From contig NZ_PUIC01000002.1 in the NCBI RefSeq assembly GCF_022750545.1, positions 124,001 to 188,000 of the forward strand: DNA of 64,000 nucleotides, read 5' to 3'. Position numbers and translations under genes: made by a program. Within the stretch, counting starts at the first letter, position 1. Every line of letters starts with the position of its first letter. Under the pieces are notes generated by a model, which made no database searches, was not told the DNA's origin, and saw only the letters and a list, made by a program, of their open reading frames with translations. Below, piece by piece: positions 51,864-60,438 of the stretch. Origin of the DNA: Caulobacter sp. CCUG 60055 (GTDB lineage Bacteria > Pseudomonadota > Alphaproteobacteria > Caulobacterales > Caulobacteraceae).

Positions 51864-54305
51864 ATGACCGAGAACCCGCCCGCCGCGGCCCATCGCCCCT
51901 GGATCGTCCTGCTGACCGTGGCGGTCGGCGTCGTCGCGACATGGCTGGCTTCGGCCACGCCCCGGCCGGCGGGGGCCGACGCGCCGCCTTCCGCCTTTTC
52001 GGCGGCGCGGGCTATGGTCGACGTGCGCGCCGTGGCGGCCAGCCCGCACCCGACCGGATCGGCCGAGATCGCCAGGGCGCGCGATCACATCCTCTCGCGC
52101 CTGCGGGCGATGGGGATCCCCGCCGAGACGCAGTCGGCCGAGGGAATCCAGGCGTCGGCCAAGCACAAGCCGGGCTTCGTGGTGGCCGGCTCGGTGACCA
52201 ACGTCGTCGGGGTGCTGCCGGGCGCGGATCGCGCCGCGCCGGCGGTGCTGGTCATGAGCCACTACGACTCCCTGCCCAATACGCCGGGGGCGGGGGACGA
52301 CGCGGCCGGCGTGGCCGCCTCGCTTGAGATCGCCCGCATCCTCGAGGCCGATCCGGACCGCAAGCGGGACGTGATCTTCCTGTTCACCGACGGCGAGGAG
52401 CCGGGGCTGCTCGGCGTCCAGGCGTTCCTGGCCGGCCATCCGGCCGCGCGACGCCTGGGCGTGGTGATCAACATGGAGGTGCGCGGCGACGCCGGCCGCA
52501 CGGCCATGTTCGAGACCAGCCGGGACTCCGGCGCCCTGGTCCGGCTCTTCCAGGCCCGGTCGCCGAGGCCGAACGCCAACTCCCTGATGGCCGCCCTCTA
52601 CCGGGTGATGCCCAACGACACCGACCTCACCACCGTGCTGGAGCAGGGGATGGCCGGGTTGAACTTCGCCTTCGCCGGAGACCAGCTCGCCTATCACACC
52701 TCGCTGTCGACGCCCGATCACCTCGACCCCGGCAGCCTGCAGGACATGGGCGACCAGGTCCTGCCCGTCGTCCAGGCCCTGGCGCGCGCGGACGCCCTGC
52801 CGGCCAAGGCGCCGGACCTGACCTATTCCGACCTGATGGGGCGCCTGCTGGTCGCCTATCCCGGCTGGGTCGGCTGGCTGCTGACCGCAGCCGCGGCCGG
52901 GCTGACCTGCGTGGCGGTCTTTCTCATGCGGCGGGACCGCCGACTGGCCTGGGGCGACCTGGCCCGCGGCTTCGGCGCGCCCGCGCTGATCCTGCTGGCG
53001 ACGGCGCTCGGCCTGCATCTTTGCGGCCGCTTCCTGGGCGGCGAGAGCCCCGAGCGGGTCTACGTCCTGGTGGCCCGCTATCCGTTGCTGCTGGCTGGAG
53101 CGGCGGCGGTCGCGGCGGCCATCGTCGCCGGGGTGCTGGGCCTGATGGCCGCCGGCGCCCGACGATGGCCGCTGGCCGTCGCCGTCGTGCTGGCCGGCGC
53201 GGCGTGCAGCCTGGTCGGCTTCGACGTGGCGGGCGCCGTCGTGGGCCTGGCGACCGCCGGCCTCGCCGTCGCCTGCCTCGGCCGGCCGACCAGCGCGGCG
53301 GGGCTGTGGGCCGGCGGCCTGGTCTTCGCCCTCGTGGTCGGCGTCGTGCTTCAGGCCCTTGTTCCCGCCGCCGCCTTCCTGGCCCACTGGCCCCTGCTGC
53401 TCGCCGCGGGCGCGGCGGTGATCGTCCTCGCCTTCAGGCTGGAGCCGGCCTCGCCGCGGGGCGCGGCTGTGCTCGCCGCCGCCGGCGTCGCCGGGATCGC
53501 CCAGATCGGCTGCTGGGCCGGCGGCTTCTTCCTGTTCATGGGGCCGGTGGTCCCGGAGATCCTGGCGTTGTTCGCGCCGCTGGCGGCGCTGGTTCTCGGT
53601 CCGGCCCTCTACGCCGCCTGCGCCCGCCAGGCCGGACGGCGCGGCGCGCTCGGCCTGCTCGTCCTCGGGGCGGGGCTCCTGGCGCTGACCGGGCTGCAGG
53701 ACTGGCCGGGGGCCTCGCCGCGCCGGCTGACCCAGCTGTTCTACATGGTCGACGCCGACGCCCGGGCCTATAGGCGGGCCAGCGCGACGCGCTCGCTCGA
53801 CCCGTGGTCGCGTTCCGCCCTGGGCGAGCATCCCTTCAAGGCCAAGATGCCGCTGGTCGCCTCGGGCCAAATCTGGCTGGGCCCGTCCGCGCCGGTCGCG
53901 GTCTCAGGCCCGGAGATCGTCGGCGCCGCCACGCCCGCGGGCCAGGCCAGCAAGGTCGTCCTCCGCGTCCGTCCCGGCCCCGGCGGCGGCCAGCTGAAGA
54001 TCCTGATCCAGCCCACCAAGGCGCTGCGCAACCTCGTCCTGAACGGAAGGCCGCTCAATACCCTGAGCGAGGTCGCCGAATATTCGCTCAACCGGGTGGC
54101 GGTGGTCTATTCGGCCCCGCCGGCCGACGGGGTGACCATCGGTTTCGACGCCCCGCCGCACGGCGAGGTGCAGGTCACCGCCCTGGATTTCCGCGACGGG
54201 CCGCCCGCGGCCGACAAGCCGTTGCCGCCGAGGCCGGCCTCGTTCCTGACCTGGGGGCTTTCGGACGCCACCGTCGTCCAGCGCGTCCTGAACTATGCTT
54301 GGTGA
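51864..54305 (+). CDS. Membrane-anchored M28-family metallopeptidase
   Basis: 813 residues from the ATG at 51864, with AAGGAG at 51846. One N-terminal helix (13-32) precedes the periplasmic M28 domain, with zinc ligands in LVMSHYDS (His133), GAGDDAAG (Asp145), LFTDGEEPGLLG (Glu178/179) and NMEVRGDA (Glu205), and the last histidine in LAYHTSLS (about 275). Residues 330-600 contain about eight to nine further membrane helices, and a C-terminal beta domain (about 640-813) follows. This is the arrangement of bacterial ER-aminopeptidase-like (Fxna/ERMP1) M28 proteins. It likely trims N-terminal residues of peptides at the membrane. The 224-base gap before it holds no gene. Confidence 0.88.
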   Translation: MTENPPAAAHRPWIVLLTVAVGVVATWLASATPRPAGADAPPSAFSAARAMVDVRAVAASPHPTGSAEIARARDHILSRLRAMGIPAETQSAEGIQASAKHKPGFVVAGSVTNVVGVLPGADRAAPAVLVMSHYDSLPNTPGAGDDAAGVAASLEIARILEADPDRKRDVIFLFTDGEEPGLLGVQAFLAGHPAARRLGVVINMEVRGDAGRTAMFETSRDSGALVRLFQARSPRPNANSLMAALYRVMPNDTDLTTVLEQGMAGLNFAFAGDQLAYHTSLSTPDHLDPGSLQDMGDQVLPVVQALARADALPAKAPDLTYSDLMGRLLVAYPGWVGWLLTAAAAGLTCVAVFLMRRDRRLAWGDLARGFGAPALILLATALGLHLCGRFLGGESPERVYVLVARYPLLLAGAAAVAAAIVAGVLGLMAAGARRWPLAVAVVLAGAACSLVGFDVAGAVVGLATAGLAVACLGRPTSAAGLWAGGLVFALVVGVVLQALVPAAAFLAHWPLLLAAGAAVIVLAFRLEPASPRGAAVLAAAGVAGIAQIGCWAGGFFLFMGPVVPEILALFAPLAALVLGPALYAACARQAGRRGALGLLVLGAGLLALTGLQDWPGASPRRLTQLFYMVDADARAYRRASATRSLDPWSRSALGEHPFKAKMPLVASGQIWLGPSAPVAVSGPEIVGAATPAGQASKVVLRVRPGPGGGQLKILIQPTKALRNLVLNGRPLNTLSEVAEYSLNRVAVVYSAPPADGVTIGFDAPPHGEVQVTALDFRDGPPAADKPLPPRPASFLTWGLSDATVVQRVLNYAW

Positions 54306-54351
54306 ACCTGGCCGCGGGCGGCGTCGCGAAATCGGGAAGAAGGGGTTGGAC

Positions 54352-55869
54352 ATGATCGGGCGGGTCTGGATGGCGGCGGCTTTGCTGCTGGCCCTGGTTT
54401 GGGCGCCTCAGGCGCGGGCGGCGGCGGCCGAGACGCCCAGGGCCGGCGCGATCGTCAGCGAACAGCGGACGTTCACGACCAGCGACGGCGCGGCGGTTCC
54501 CTACGAACTGGGCACGCTCTACGTCCCCGAGAACCGCGCCGATCCGCGCAGCCGGATCATCGGCGTCGGGTTCGTCCGCTTCCGCGCGACCGGTCCCGCC
54601 GCAGGCGCGCCGACCTTCCACCTGCCGGGCGGACCCGGCAGCTCCTACGTGGCCTGGCTAAACGACGGCTCGGCCCTGTCGCGCCGGCGGGTGACCAAGA
54701 TGCTGCTGCCGTTCCGCGCCGTCGGCGACGTGGTGCTGATCGACCAGCGGGGCTTTTCGACACGGGGCGACCAGCTGACCTATCGGGAGCGGCCGGCGGC
54801 CGCGCCGCTGGACCGGCCATCGACGATCCATGAGGACACCAAGGCGTGGCTGTCGGCCATCCGCCTGGGGCTCGCGGCCTATCCGGGCAAGGACCTTTCC
54901 GGCTACACCATCGCCGCCTGCGCCGACGACGTGGACGCCCTGCGCCAGGCCCTGGGCTATCCGCGCATCGTGCTGGTGGGGCAGAGCTTCGGGTCGCAAT
55001 GGAGCCTGGCGGTCATGCGCCGGCATCCGCAGATCGTCACCCGGGCCATCCTGTCCGGCGTCGAGCCCCTGAACAACCACTACGACATGCCGTCGCACAT
55101 CTTCGCCTCCCTCCAGCACCTGGCCTGGGAGGCCGACAAGGACCCGCGCCTGGCCCCCTGGCTGCCGCCGGGCGGGCTGATGGCGGCGGTCTGGGCCGTC
55201 CGCGACCGCCTGGCCCAGGCCCCGGTCACGGTCGAGGCGACGGACGGGACGGGCGGCCCGCCCCGGACGGTGGTGCTGGGCCTGGGCGACTTCCAGCAGG
55301 CGCTGCTGTCGCCGCCGGAGGTCTGGCCGGCCATGGTCCTGTCGCTCTATCACGGCCATTACGAGGGCCTCGCCGCCCAGGCGATCCGCGAGCGGGCGGT
55401 CAGCAGCAAGCCCGAGGCCCTGATCGGCCCCCTGATCGACATCAGCCTCGGCGTCACGCCCGAACGCCAGCACCTGCTGCGCTCGGACCCCGGGCTGGCC
55501 TTCATGGGAGCCTGGAACTTCGACGGGTATCTCGCGGCCAAGCCGTTCATCCCGACCCCTGACATGGGCGACGAACTGCGCACGCCGGTCCGCAGCGAGA
55601 TTCCGGTCCTCTTCGTCCATGGCGACTGGGACATCTCGACGCCGATGGAGAACCCCCTCGGGCTCGTGCCCTACTTCCCCAACAGCCATCTGCTGCGGGT
55701 GCATCGCGGCGGCCATACGGCCAGGGCGGCGCTGTTCGACCAGGACGCGCCGATCGTCGGCCCGATCCTCGACTTCGCGCGAACCGGCGCCCTCGCGGGC
55801 CTGCCCGACGAGACCGCGCTCCCCGCCCCGACCTTCCAGACGCCGTCGTTCCCGCCGCCCGGCCGCTGA
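54352..55869 (+). CDS. Exported S33-type alpha/beta hydrolase (peptidase), copy B
   Basis: 505 residues from the ATG at 54352; the open frame upstream to 54295 overlaps the M28 gene and is not used. Signal peptide to QARAAAA. Triad Ser212 (VGQSFGSQ), Asp427 (GDWDISTP), His455 (HRGGHTAR), with spacing the same as in copy A at 29562. The long shared stretches (HLPGGPGSSY, MPSHIFASLQ, LIGPLIDISLGVTPE) show they are paralogues. Likely removes N-terminal residues from peptides before transport by the POT protein encoded next. Substrate preference may differ between the two. Confidence 0.87.
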   Translation: MIGRVWMAAALLLALVWAPQARAAAAETPRAGAIVSEQRTFTTSDGAAVPYELGTLYVPENRADPRSRIIGVGFVRFRATGPAAGAPTFHLPGGPGSSYVAWLNDGSALSRRRVTKMLLPFRAVGDVVLIDQRGFSTRGDQLTYRERPAAAPLDRPSTIHEDTKAWLSAIRLGLAAYPGKDLSGYTIAACADDVDALRQALGYPRIVLVGQSFGSQWSLAVMRRHPQIVTRAILSGVEPLNNHYDMPSHIFASLQHLAWEADKDPRLAPWLPPGGLMAAVWAVRDRLAQAPVTVEATDGTGGPPRTVVLGLGDFQQALLSPPEVWPAMVLSLYHGHYEGLAAQAIRERAVSSKPEALIGPLIDISLGVTPERQHLLRSDPGLAFMGAWNFDGYLAAKPFIPTPDMGDELRTPVRSEIPVLFVHGDWDISTPMENPLGLVPYFPNSHLLRVHRGGHTARAALFDQDAPIVGPILDFARTGALAGLPDETALPAPTFQTPSFPPPGR

Positions 55870-55975
55870 ACGGCGCCAAGGTTCGCGCGTCCCGAGAGGT
55901 AGGGACAGCGGCGGGTCGCGCGTCATAGGGGCATGCCCGGGGACGGTCCCTCGCGGTCGCAGGGAGGCAAGCGCG

Positions 55976-57334
55976 ATGGAAGCCGCGTCACGCACGGGCG
56001 AGGATGTGGCGGCGTCGGCGGTCAGCCCGACGACCGTCGCCCCGGAGCAGTCCTGGTTCGGCCATCCGCGCGGCCTGACCGTGCTGTTCCTCACCGAGAT
56101 GTGGGAGAACTTCTCGTTCTTCGGGATGCGGGCCCTGCTGGTCTACTACATGACCAAGCAGCTGATGATCGACCAGCGCCACGCCTCGCTGGTCTACGGC
56201 CTCTATACGGCGTCGGTCTTCTTCACGCCCATCGTCGGCGGCGTGATCTCCGACCGCTGGCTCGGCCGCCGGCGGGCGGTGCTGATCGGCAGCGCGGTCA
56301 TGGCGCTCGGCCATTTCATGATGGCCTCCGAGGCGCTGCTCTATCCCGCCCTGGCGGTGATCGCGCTCGGCAACGGCCTGTTCCTTCCCAGCCTGCCCAG
56401 CCAGGTCAAGGGCCTGTACCGCCCCGGCGACCCCCGCGCCGGGGTCGCCTACAACGTCTATTATGTCGGCATCAATCTCGGCAGTTTCCTGGCCCCGCTG
56501 GTCTGCGGCACGCTGGGCGAGTTCCTGGGCTGGCACTGGGGTTTCGGCGCGGCCGGGATCGGCATGCTCGCCGGGCTGGTGATCTACGCGGCGGGCAAGC
56601 CCTATCTGCCGGCGGACCCGCCGCGCGGCCGCGCGGCGCGCGAGGCGCAGGCCGGCGACGGCGCGCAAGGGGAGGGGGCCGTCGCACGCCTCCTGCTGCT
56701 GGCCGGCGTGGCCGCCACCGTGGTGCTGTTCCGCATCGCCTACGAGCAGACCGGCAACACCATCGCCCTGTGGGCCGACGAGGCCGTCGACCGGCGGCTG
56801 ACGGCCGGCTGGTCGGTGCCGATGACCTGGTTCCAGTCGCTGAACCCCATGCTGGTCTTCCTTCTGACCCCGCCGCTGATCGCGGCCTGGGCCCGCGCCG
56901 CCGGTCGGGGCCGCGAGCCGTCGACCATGCGCAAGATGGCGACCGGCGCGGCGATCGTCGCGGTGTCCTATCTGGTGCTCGCCGGCGCGAGCTTCGCCGC
57001 CCACGGGGACCGCGTCAGCTGGATCTGGCTCGCCGCCTTCTTCGCCCTGCTCACCGCCGGGGAGCTGTTCATCCTGCCGGTGGGCCTCGGCCTGTTCGGC
57101 AGCGCCGCGCCGGCGGGCATGGCGGCGACCACCATCGCGCTCTGGTTCCTGGCGGCGTTCTTCGGGAACCTGCTGGCCGGGGCGCTGGGCTCGCTCTGGC
57201 AGGTCATCGACCACGGCTGGTTCTTCATGATCCTCGCCGCGACGGCCGCCGCCGCCGGCGTCGTCCTGCTGCGGTTCGAGCGGGCCGTGGCGCGGATCGA
57301 CGACCGGTTTCCCACCAAGCCCCCGCGGTCCTGA
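55976..57334 (+). CDS. POT/PTR-family proton-coupled peptide transporter, copy B
   Basis: 452 residues from the ATG at 55976, with AGGGAGG upstream. It has about 12 membrane helices and the same signatures as copy A: WFGHPRGLTVLFLTEMWE, FFGMRALLVYYMTKQ, NVYYVGINLGSFLAPLVCG, and the periplasmic RAVDRRLT... WSVPMTWFQSLNPML segment. The N-terminus is 20 residues longer than in copy A. It imports small peptides across the inner membrane. It ends block B and converges on the FecR gene, six bases apart. Confidence 0.92.
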   Translation: MEAASRTGEDVAASAVSPTTVAPEQSWFGHPRGLTVLFLTEMWENFSFFGMRALLVYYMTKQLMIDQRHASLVYGLYTASVFFTPIVGGVISDRWLGRRRAVLIGSAVMALGHFMMASEALLYPALAVIALGNGLFLPSLPSQVKGLYRPGDPRAGVAYNVYYVGINLGSFLAPLVCGTLGEFLGWHWGFGAAGIGMLAGLVIYAAGKPYLPADPPRGRAAREAQAGDGAQGEGAVARLLLLAGVAATVVLFRIAYEQTGNTIALWADEAVDRRLTAGWSVPMTWFQSLNPMLVFLLTPPLIAAWARAAGRGREPSTMRKMATGAAIVAVSYLVLAGASFAAHGDRVSWIWLAAFFALLTAGELFILPVGLGLFGSAAPAGMAATTIALWFLAAFFGNLLAGALGSLWQVIDHGWFFMILAATAAAAGVVLLRFERAVARIDDRFPTKPPRS

Positions 57335-57340
57335 CCGCGT

Positions 57341-58288
57341 CTAGCCCATCAGGATGACGCCGCCGGGCAGGCGCCGGACCTTGAGGTCGAGCAACTGCTG
57401 GATCTGGCTGACGGCGTTGTCGATCTGGGCGGTGTGCAGCACGGCGTTGACCGGCCGGCGTCCGATGGCGGCGTCGGCGAGCACGATGTCGCCGGTGCGG
57501 TAGCGGTTGATCTGGCGGACCACTTCCGACAGCGGCGTGTTCTCGAACACCAGCATCCCGTCGCGCCAGGCGGTCGCCACGCCCGCCCTGATCCTGGCGC
57601 GCTCGACCGCGCCGTTCGCCCGCACCGTCACCCCTTCGTCGGGCCCCAGGGCGAAGCCGGTCTCCGCGCGGCGGCACCGCACCTGGCCCGAGACGCAGGC
57701 CACGCCGATCTCGCCGCCGATGGCCTGGACGTTGAACACCGCCGCCTGCGCCGCCGCGCGCACGCCGCCGGCGCGCACTTCGAAGCCGCCCGCGGCGGCC
57801 GGTCCGACGCTGACCAGCGCCTCGCCGCCGACCAGGGTCATGCCGCGGCCGCCATCGGCCAGGGAGAGGCTGGTGCGCGAGTTCATCTCCACCGAGACGC
57901 CGGGCGCGGGCGCGAACGTCGTGCGCTGGCCCGCTCCGGTGCGGCGGTCGGCCGTCAGCTCGGCGTAGGAGGGCCACAGGCCCAGCGGCGGGCGGACCAG
58001 TCCATAGAGGCCGGCGGCGGCGAACAGCCCTGAGCCGGCGGCCAGCACGGCCCGTCGCCCGACGGCCGGCGCCGGCGGGTTGTCGACCAGCGCGCGCGTC
58101 AGGCCGGTCAGGCCGGCGACATGGCGGAACGCCGCCTCGTGTTCGGGGCTCCGGCCGCGCCAGGCGGCCAGTTCGCGGGCGTCGTCGTCCGTCGCCCGGC
58201 CGGAGGTGAGCGTCACCAGCCAGTCGGCCGCCTGGCCGAGCAGCCGGTCGGCCTCGTCGTCCGGCGGCGCCGTTATCGTGCTATCCAT
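57341..58288 (-). CDS. FecR-family anti-sigma regulator
   Basis: 315 residues. The N-terminal cytoplasmic part carries the sigma-binding DUF4880-like pattern (LLGQAADWLVTLTSG, AWRGRSPEHEAAFRHV), then a single membrane helix (about 78-97) and a periplasmic FecR domain (RTTFAPAPGVSVEMNSRTSL, VGGEALVSV, VQAIGGEIGVACVSGQV). The C-terminal STN-like segment (ENTPLSEVVRQINRY) is typical of FecR proteins that meet an STN domain. It should inhibit or activate the ECF sigma factor encoded just upstream in the same operon. The two STN-type receptors in the island are plausible signal givers. Confidence 0.9.
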   Translation of the reverse strand: MDSTITAPPDDEADRLLGQAADWLVTLTSGRATDDDARELAAWRGRSPEHEAAFRHVAGLTGLTRALVDNPPAPAVGRRAVLAAGSGLFAAAGLYGLVRPPLGLWPSYAELTADRRTGAGQRTTFAPAPGVSVEMNSRTSLSLADGGRGMTLVGGEALVSVGPAAAGGFEVRAGGVRAAAQAAVFNVQAIGGEIGVACVSGQVRCRRAETGFALGPDEGVTVRANGAVERARIRAGVATAWRDGMLVFENTPLSEVVRQINRYRTGDIVLADAAIGRRPVNAVLHTAQIDNAVSQIQQLLDLKVRRLPGGVILMG

Positions 58289-58337
58289 CGCTCAGCGCCC
58301 ATCGCGTCAGTCCGAAATCCATTCCGTGGAGCATTCC

Positions 58338-58880
58338 CTATTTTCTGGACACGCGCAGAGCCCCGCGCGCGAAAAGGTTTTTTCGCGCCGTGCGGCGCGC
58401 GCAATGAAGAATGGCGCTGCGCAGCTCCATCTGGATCATCCGGACGCTGACGCCGTAACGGGCGGCGAGCGTCTCGTGATCGACCTCCTCGTAGATCGCC
58501 GCCAGGAAGATCTCGCGCTGCCGGGGTTTCAGCGTCTTCAGCGCTCGTTGCAGGGCCGCCAGCTCGCTCCTGGCCTCGACGGCGCGGTCGGGACCGGGAG
58601 CGTCGTCGGCCAGGCCGAGTATGGCCTGGATCTCGACATGGCCGAGCACTCGCCGCCGGGCCGCCTCCAGGTCGCGGGCGGCGTTCAGCGCGCCCCGGAA
58701 CAGATAGGACGGCGGATCGGCGACAGGGGCCAGGTCGGCGCCCTCGGCGAGCTTGATCCACATCTCGTGCAGGGCTTCGCTGGCCAGGTCGCGTGAGCCC
58801 AGCCGCGAAGCCAGGCCGGCGCGCAGCCGCTCGTATTGGTCGACCAGGGTGGCGCGCAGGCGGATGCGGGTGTTGCTCAC
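58338..58880 (-). CDS. ECF sigma factor (FecI-like)
   Basis: 180 residues. Region 2 includes LASRLGSRDLASEALHEMWIKLAE; region 4 is LKPRQREIFLAAIYEEVDHETLAARYGVSVRMIQMEL. It is compact, with no extra domain, as in FecI-type factors. It directs RNA polymerase to genes for surface-signalled uptake. The FecR gene follows 49 bases downstream and the STN/TonB-C gene precedes it by three bases, so the four genes from 60280 down to 57341 look like one operon. Its target promoters cannot be identified by eye. Confidence 0.9.
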   Translation of the reverse strand: MSNTRIRLRATLVDQYERLRAGLASRLGSRDLASEALHEMWIKLAEGADLAPVADPPSYLFRGALNAARDLEAARRRVLGHVEIQAILGLADDAPGPDRAVEARSELAALQRALKTLKPRQREIFLAAIYEEVDHETLAARYGVSVRMIQMELRSAILHCARRTARKNLFARGALRVSRK

Positions 58881-58883
58881 CGT

Positions 58884-59624
58884 TCAGCCCCGCGCCCCGA
58901 AGCGGTCGGTCGCGACCTCGAAATAGAGCGCGTCGGCCAGGCCGGACGGGGGCGGCGGCAGCATCCGCCCGGTCAGGCCGCGCCTGACCCGGTCGTCGCG
59001 GCCGGCGTCGCCGCTGCCCTGCAGCAAGGTCACGCGGTCGATGCGGCCGGCCGGGCTGACGGTCAGCGCCAGCTTCAACCGGAAGACCTTTCCGCGCAGG
59101 GCCGGGTCTTCGCCGAGGATCGACTGGATGTCGGCCTGGGCCGCCTGGGCGTAGCGCTGGAAGGCGGCGCGGTCCGGCGCGCCGATCACCACCGAGGCGC
59201 GGACCTCGGCCATGTCCAGGCGCAGGGCGGGCATGCCGGCGGTGTCGACGCTCGCGCGAGGCGCGGTCGCGCCGGCGGCGTGCACGATCACCGCCCTGGG
59301 ATCGGTGAAGCGCGCGGTCAGGCCGGTGCCGGCCAGCAGGGCCCGCAGGGCGACCTGCGGCGCCATCCGCCCCTTGAGCGGGGCGGAGAAGCGGCCCTCG
59401 CCCAGGGCGTTCTCGTAGAGGATATCGACGCCGCTGGTCCGGGCGAAGCCCGCGAGCGCGGCGTTCAACGGCTGAGCGGGGATGTCGTAGTCCTGCTCCG
59501 GCCCCGGGCGCGCGGGCGTCTGGGCGAGGGCGGGCGTCCAGCCGGCGGTCGCGGCCAGGCACGCCGCCGCGCAGATCGCCTTGAATTCCTGGGCGGGGCG
59601 GGCCGGCCTTCGCATCTGGTCCAT
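58884..59624 (-). CDS. Periplasmic STN domain / TonB C-terminal-like hybrid
   Basis: 246 residues; the start overlaps the end of the tonB-like gene. A signal peptide runs to about residue 35 (TPALAQ). Residues 45-112 are an STN domain (YDIPAQPLNAALAGFARTSG, LKGRMAPQVALRALLAGTGL). Residues 140-240 look like a TonB C-terminal fold (AFQRYAQAAQADIQSIL, FRLKLALTVSPAGRIDRVTLL). STN domains normally cap receptors or FecR partners, while the TonB-C fold contacts receptors from the plug side. A soluble protein holding both could bridge a receptor and FecR. The combination is recognisable but its mechanism is not established. Confidence 0.78.
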   Translation of the reverse strand: MDQMRRPARPAQEFKAICAAACLAATAGWTPALAQTPARPGPEQDYDIPAQPLNAALAGFARTSGVDILYENALGEGRFSAPLKGRMAPQVALRALLAGTGLTARFTDPRAVIVHAAGATAPRASVDTAGMPALRLDMAEVRASVVIGAPDRAAFQRYAQAAQADIQSILGEDPALRGKVFRLKLALTVSPAGRIDRVTLLQGSGDAGRDDRVRRGLTGRMLPPPPSGLADALYFEVATDRFGARG

Positions 59625-60280
59625 CAGCCCAGCCTGAAGGCGACCGGCAGGCTGATGCTCAGGCGCTCGGGCCAGTCGGCCGGGAACACCGGCAGGGGCT
59701 GGGCCCGCATCACGGCGGCCACCGTCTCGTTGTCGATCGCCGCCACGCCGGAGCTGGATTCGATCCAGACGTCGATGACGCGCCCCTGCCGGTCCATGAT
59801 GAAGTGCAGGACGGCGACGCCCTGTTCGCCGGCGCCGCGGGCGGCCGGGGGATAGATGCGGAAGCGGGCGAGGTGGGTCTGCAGCCGGGCGCGGTAGGCC
59901 AGCATTTCGGCGCTGGGCAGGTCGGCGGTCGAGCGGGTCGCTTCGGCGCGGGCCTCGGAAGGGCTATCCGATCGGTCGGCGGGGCCGGCGGCGCTCCGGG
60001 CCGGGGCCGGGCTGGCGAGCCGCTCGCCGCTCGCGGGACGCGACGCCTCCTGCCGCGTGGCCCGCCCGCCCTCGCTGGCGGCCGGAGCCTCGCCGGCGTG
60101 GTCGCCGGCGCGGACGACCGGCGTCAGGTCGACCAGGATGGCCCGGCCGGAATCCTCGACGGCGCGGCCGCGATAGGGAACGCCGTTCGCCGCCGCCGAC
60201 AGCAGGGCGAGCCCCACCGCGACATGCAGGGAGGTCGCCCCGAGCAGGGCGATCCAGCGCGTTCCGCCGTCCTTGGTCAT
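59624..60280 (-). CDS. TonB-family energy-transducing protein
   Basis: 218 residues. An N-terminal membrane helix (WIALLGATSLHVAVGLALL, about 9-30), a proline/alanine/glutamate-rich periplasmic linker (about 55-120) and the TonB C-terminal domain (YRARLQTHLARFRIYPPAARG, GVAVLHFIMDRQGRVIDVWI, RLSISLPVAFRL). It transmits proton-motive energy, with ExbB/ExbD, to TonB-dependent receptors. No exbB or exbD gene is in the window unless the truncated right-edge gene carries an ExbB part. It heads the operon with the STN hybrid, ECF and FecR genes and is divergent from the AraC-type gene. Confidence 0.9.
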   Translation of the reverse strand: MTKDGGTRWIALLGATSLHVAVGLALLSAAANGVPYRGRAVEDSGRAILVDLTPVVRAGDHAGEAPAASEGGRATRQEASRPASGERLASPAPARSAAGPADRSDSPSEARAEATRSTADLPSAEMLAYRARLQTHLARFRIYPPAARGAGEQGVAVLHFIMDRQGRVIDVWIESSSGVAAIDNETVAAVMRAQPLPVFPADWPERLSISLPVAFRLG

Positions 60281-60438
60281 CGGGTTGTCATTCTCGGCCG
60301 CGAACCTAGGGGCAGTTTGTCGCGGCTTGATGACAGCGGAGGTCGGGCGCGGCCGTTGTCACGCCGCCCGGACGCTCCCCGAAAAAAGTCCTTCGCAAAC
60401 CGGCGGGGCCTCCGTCTGTAGCAATAAGGGGGACTCCG

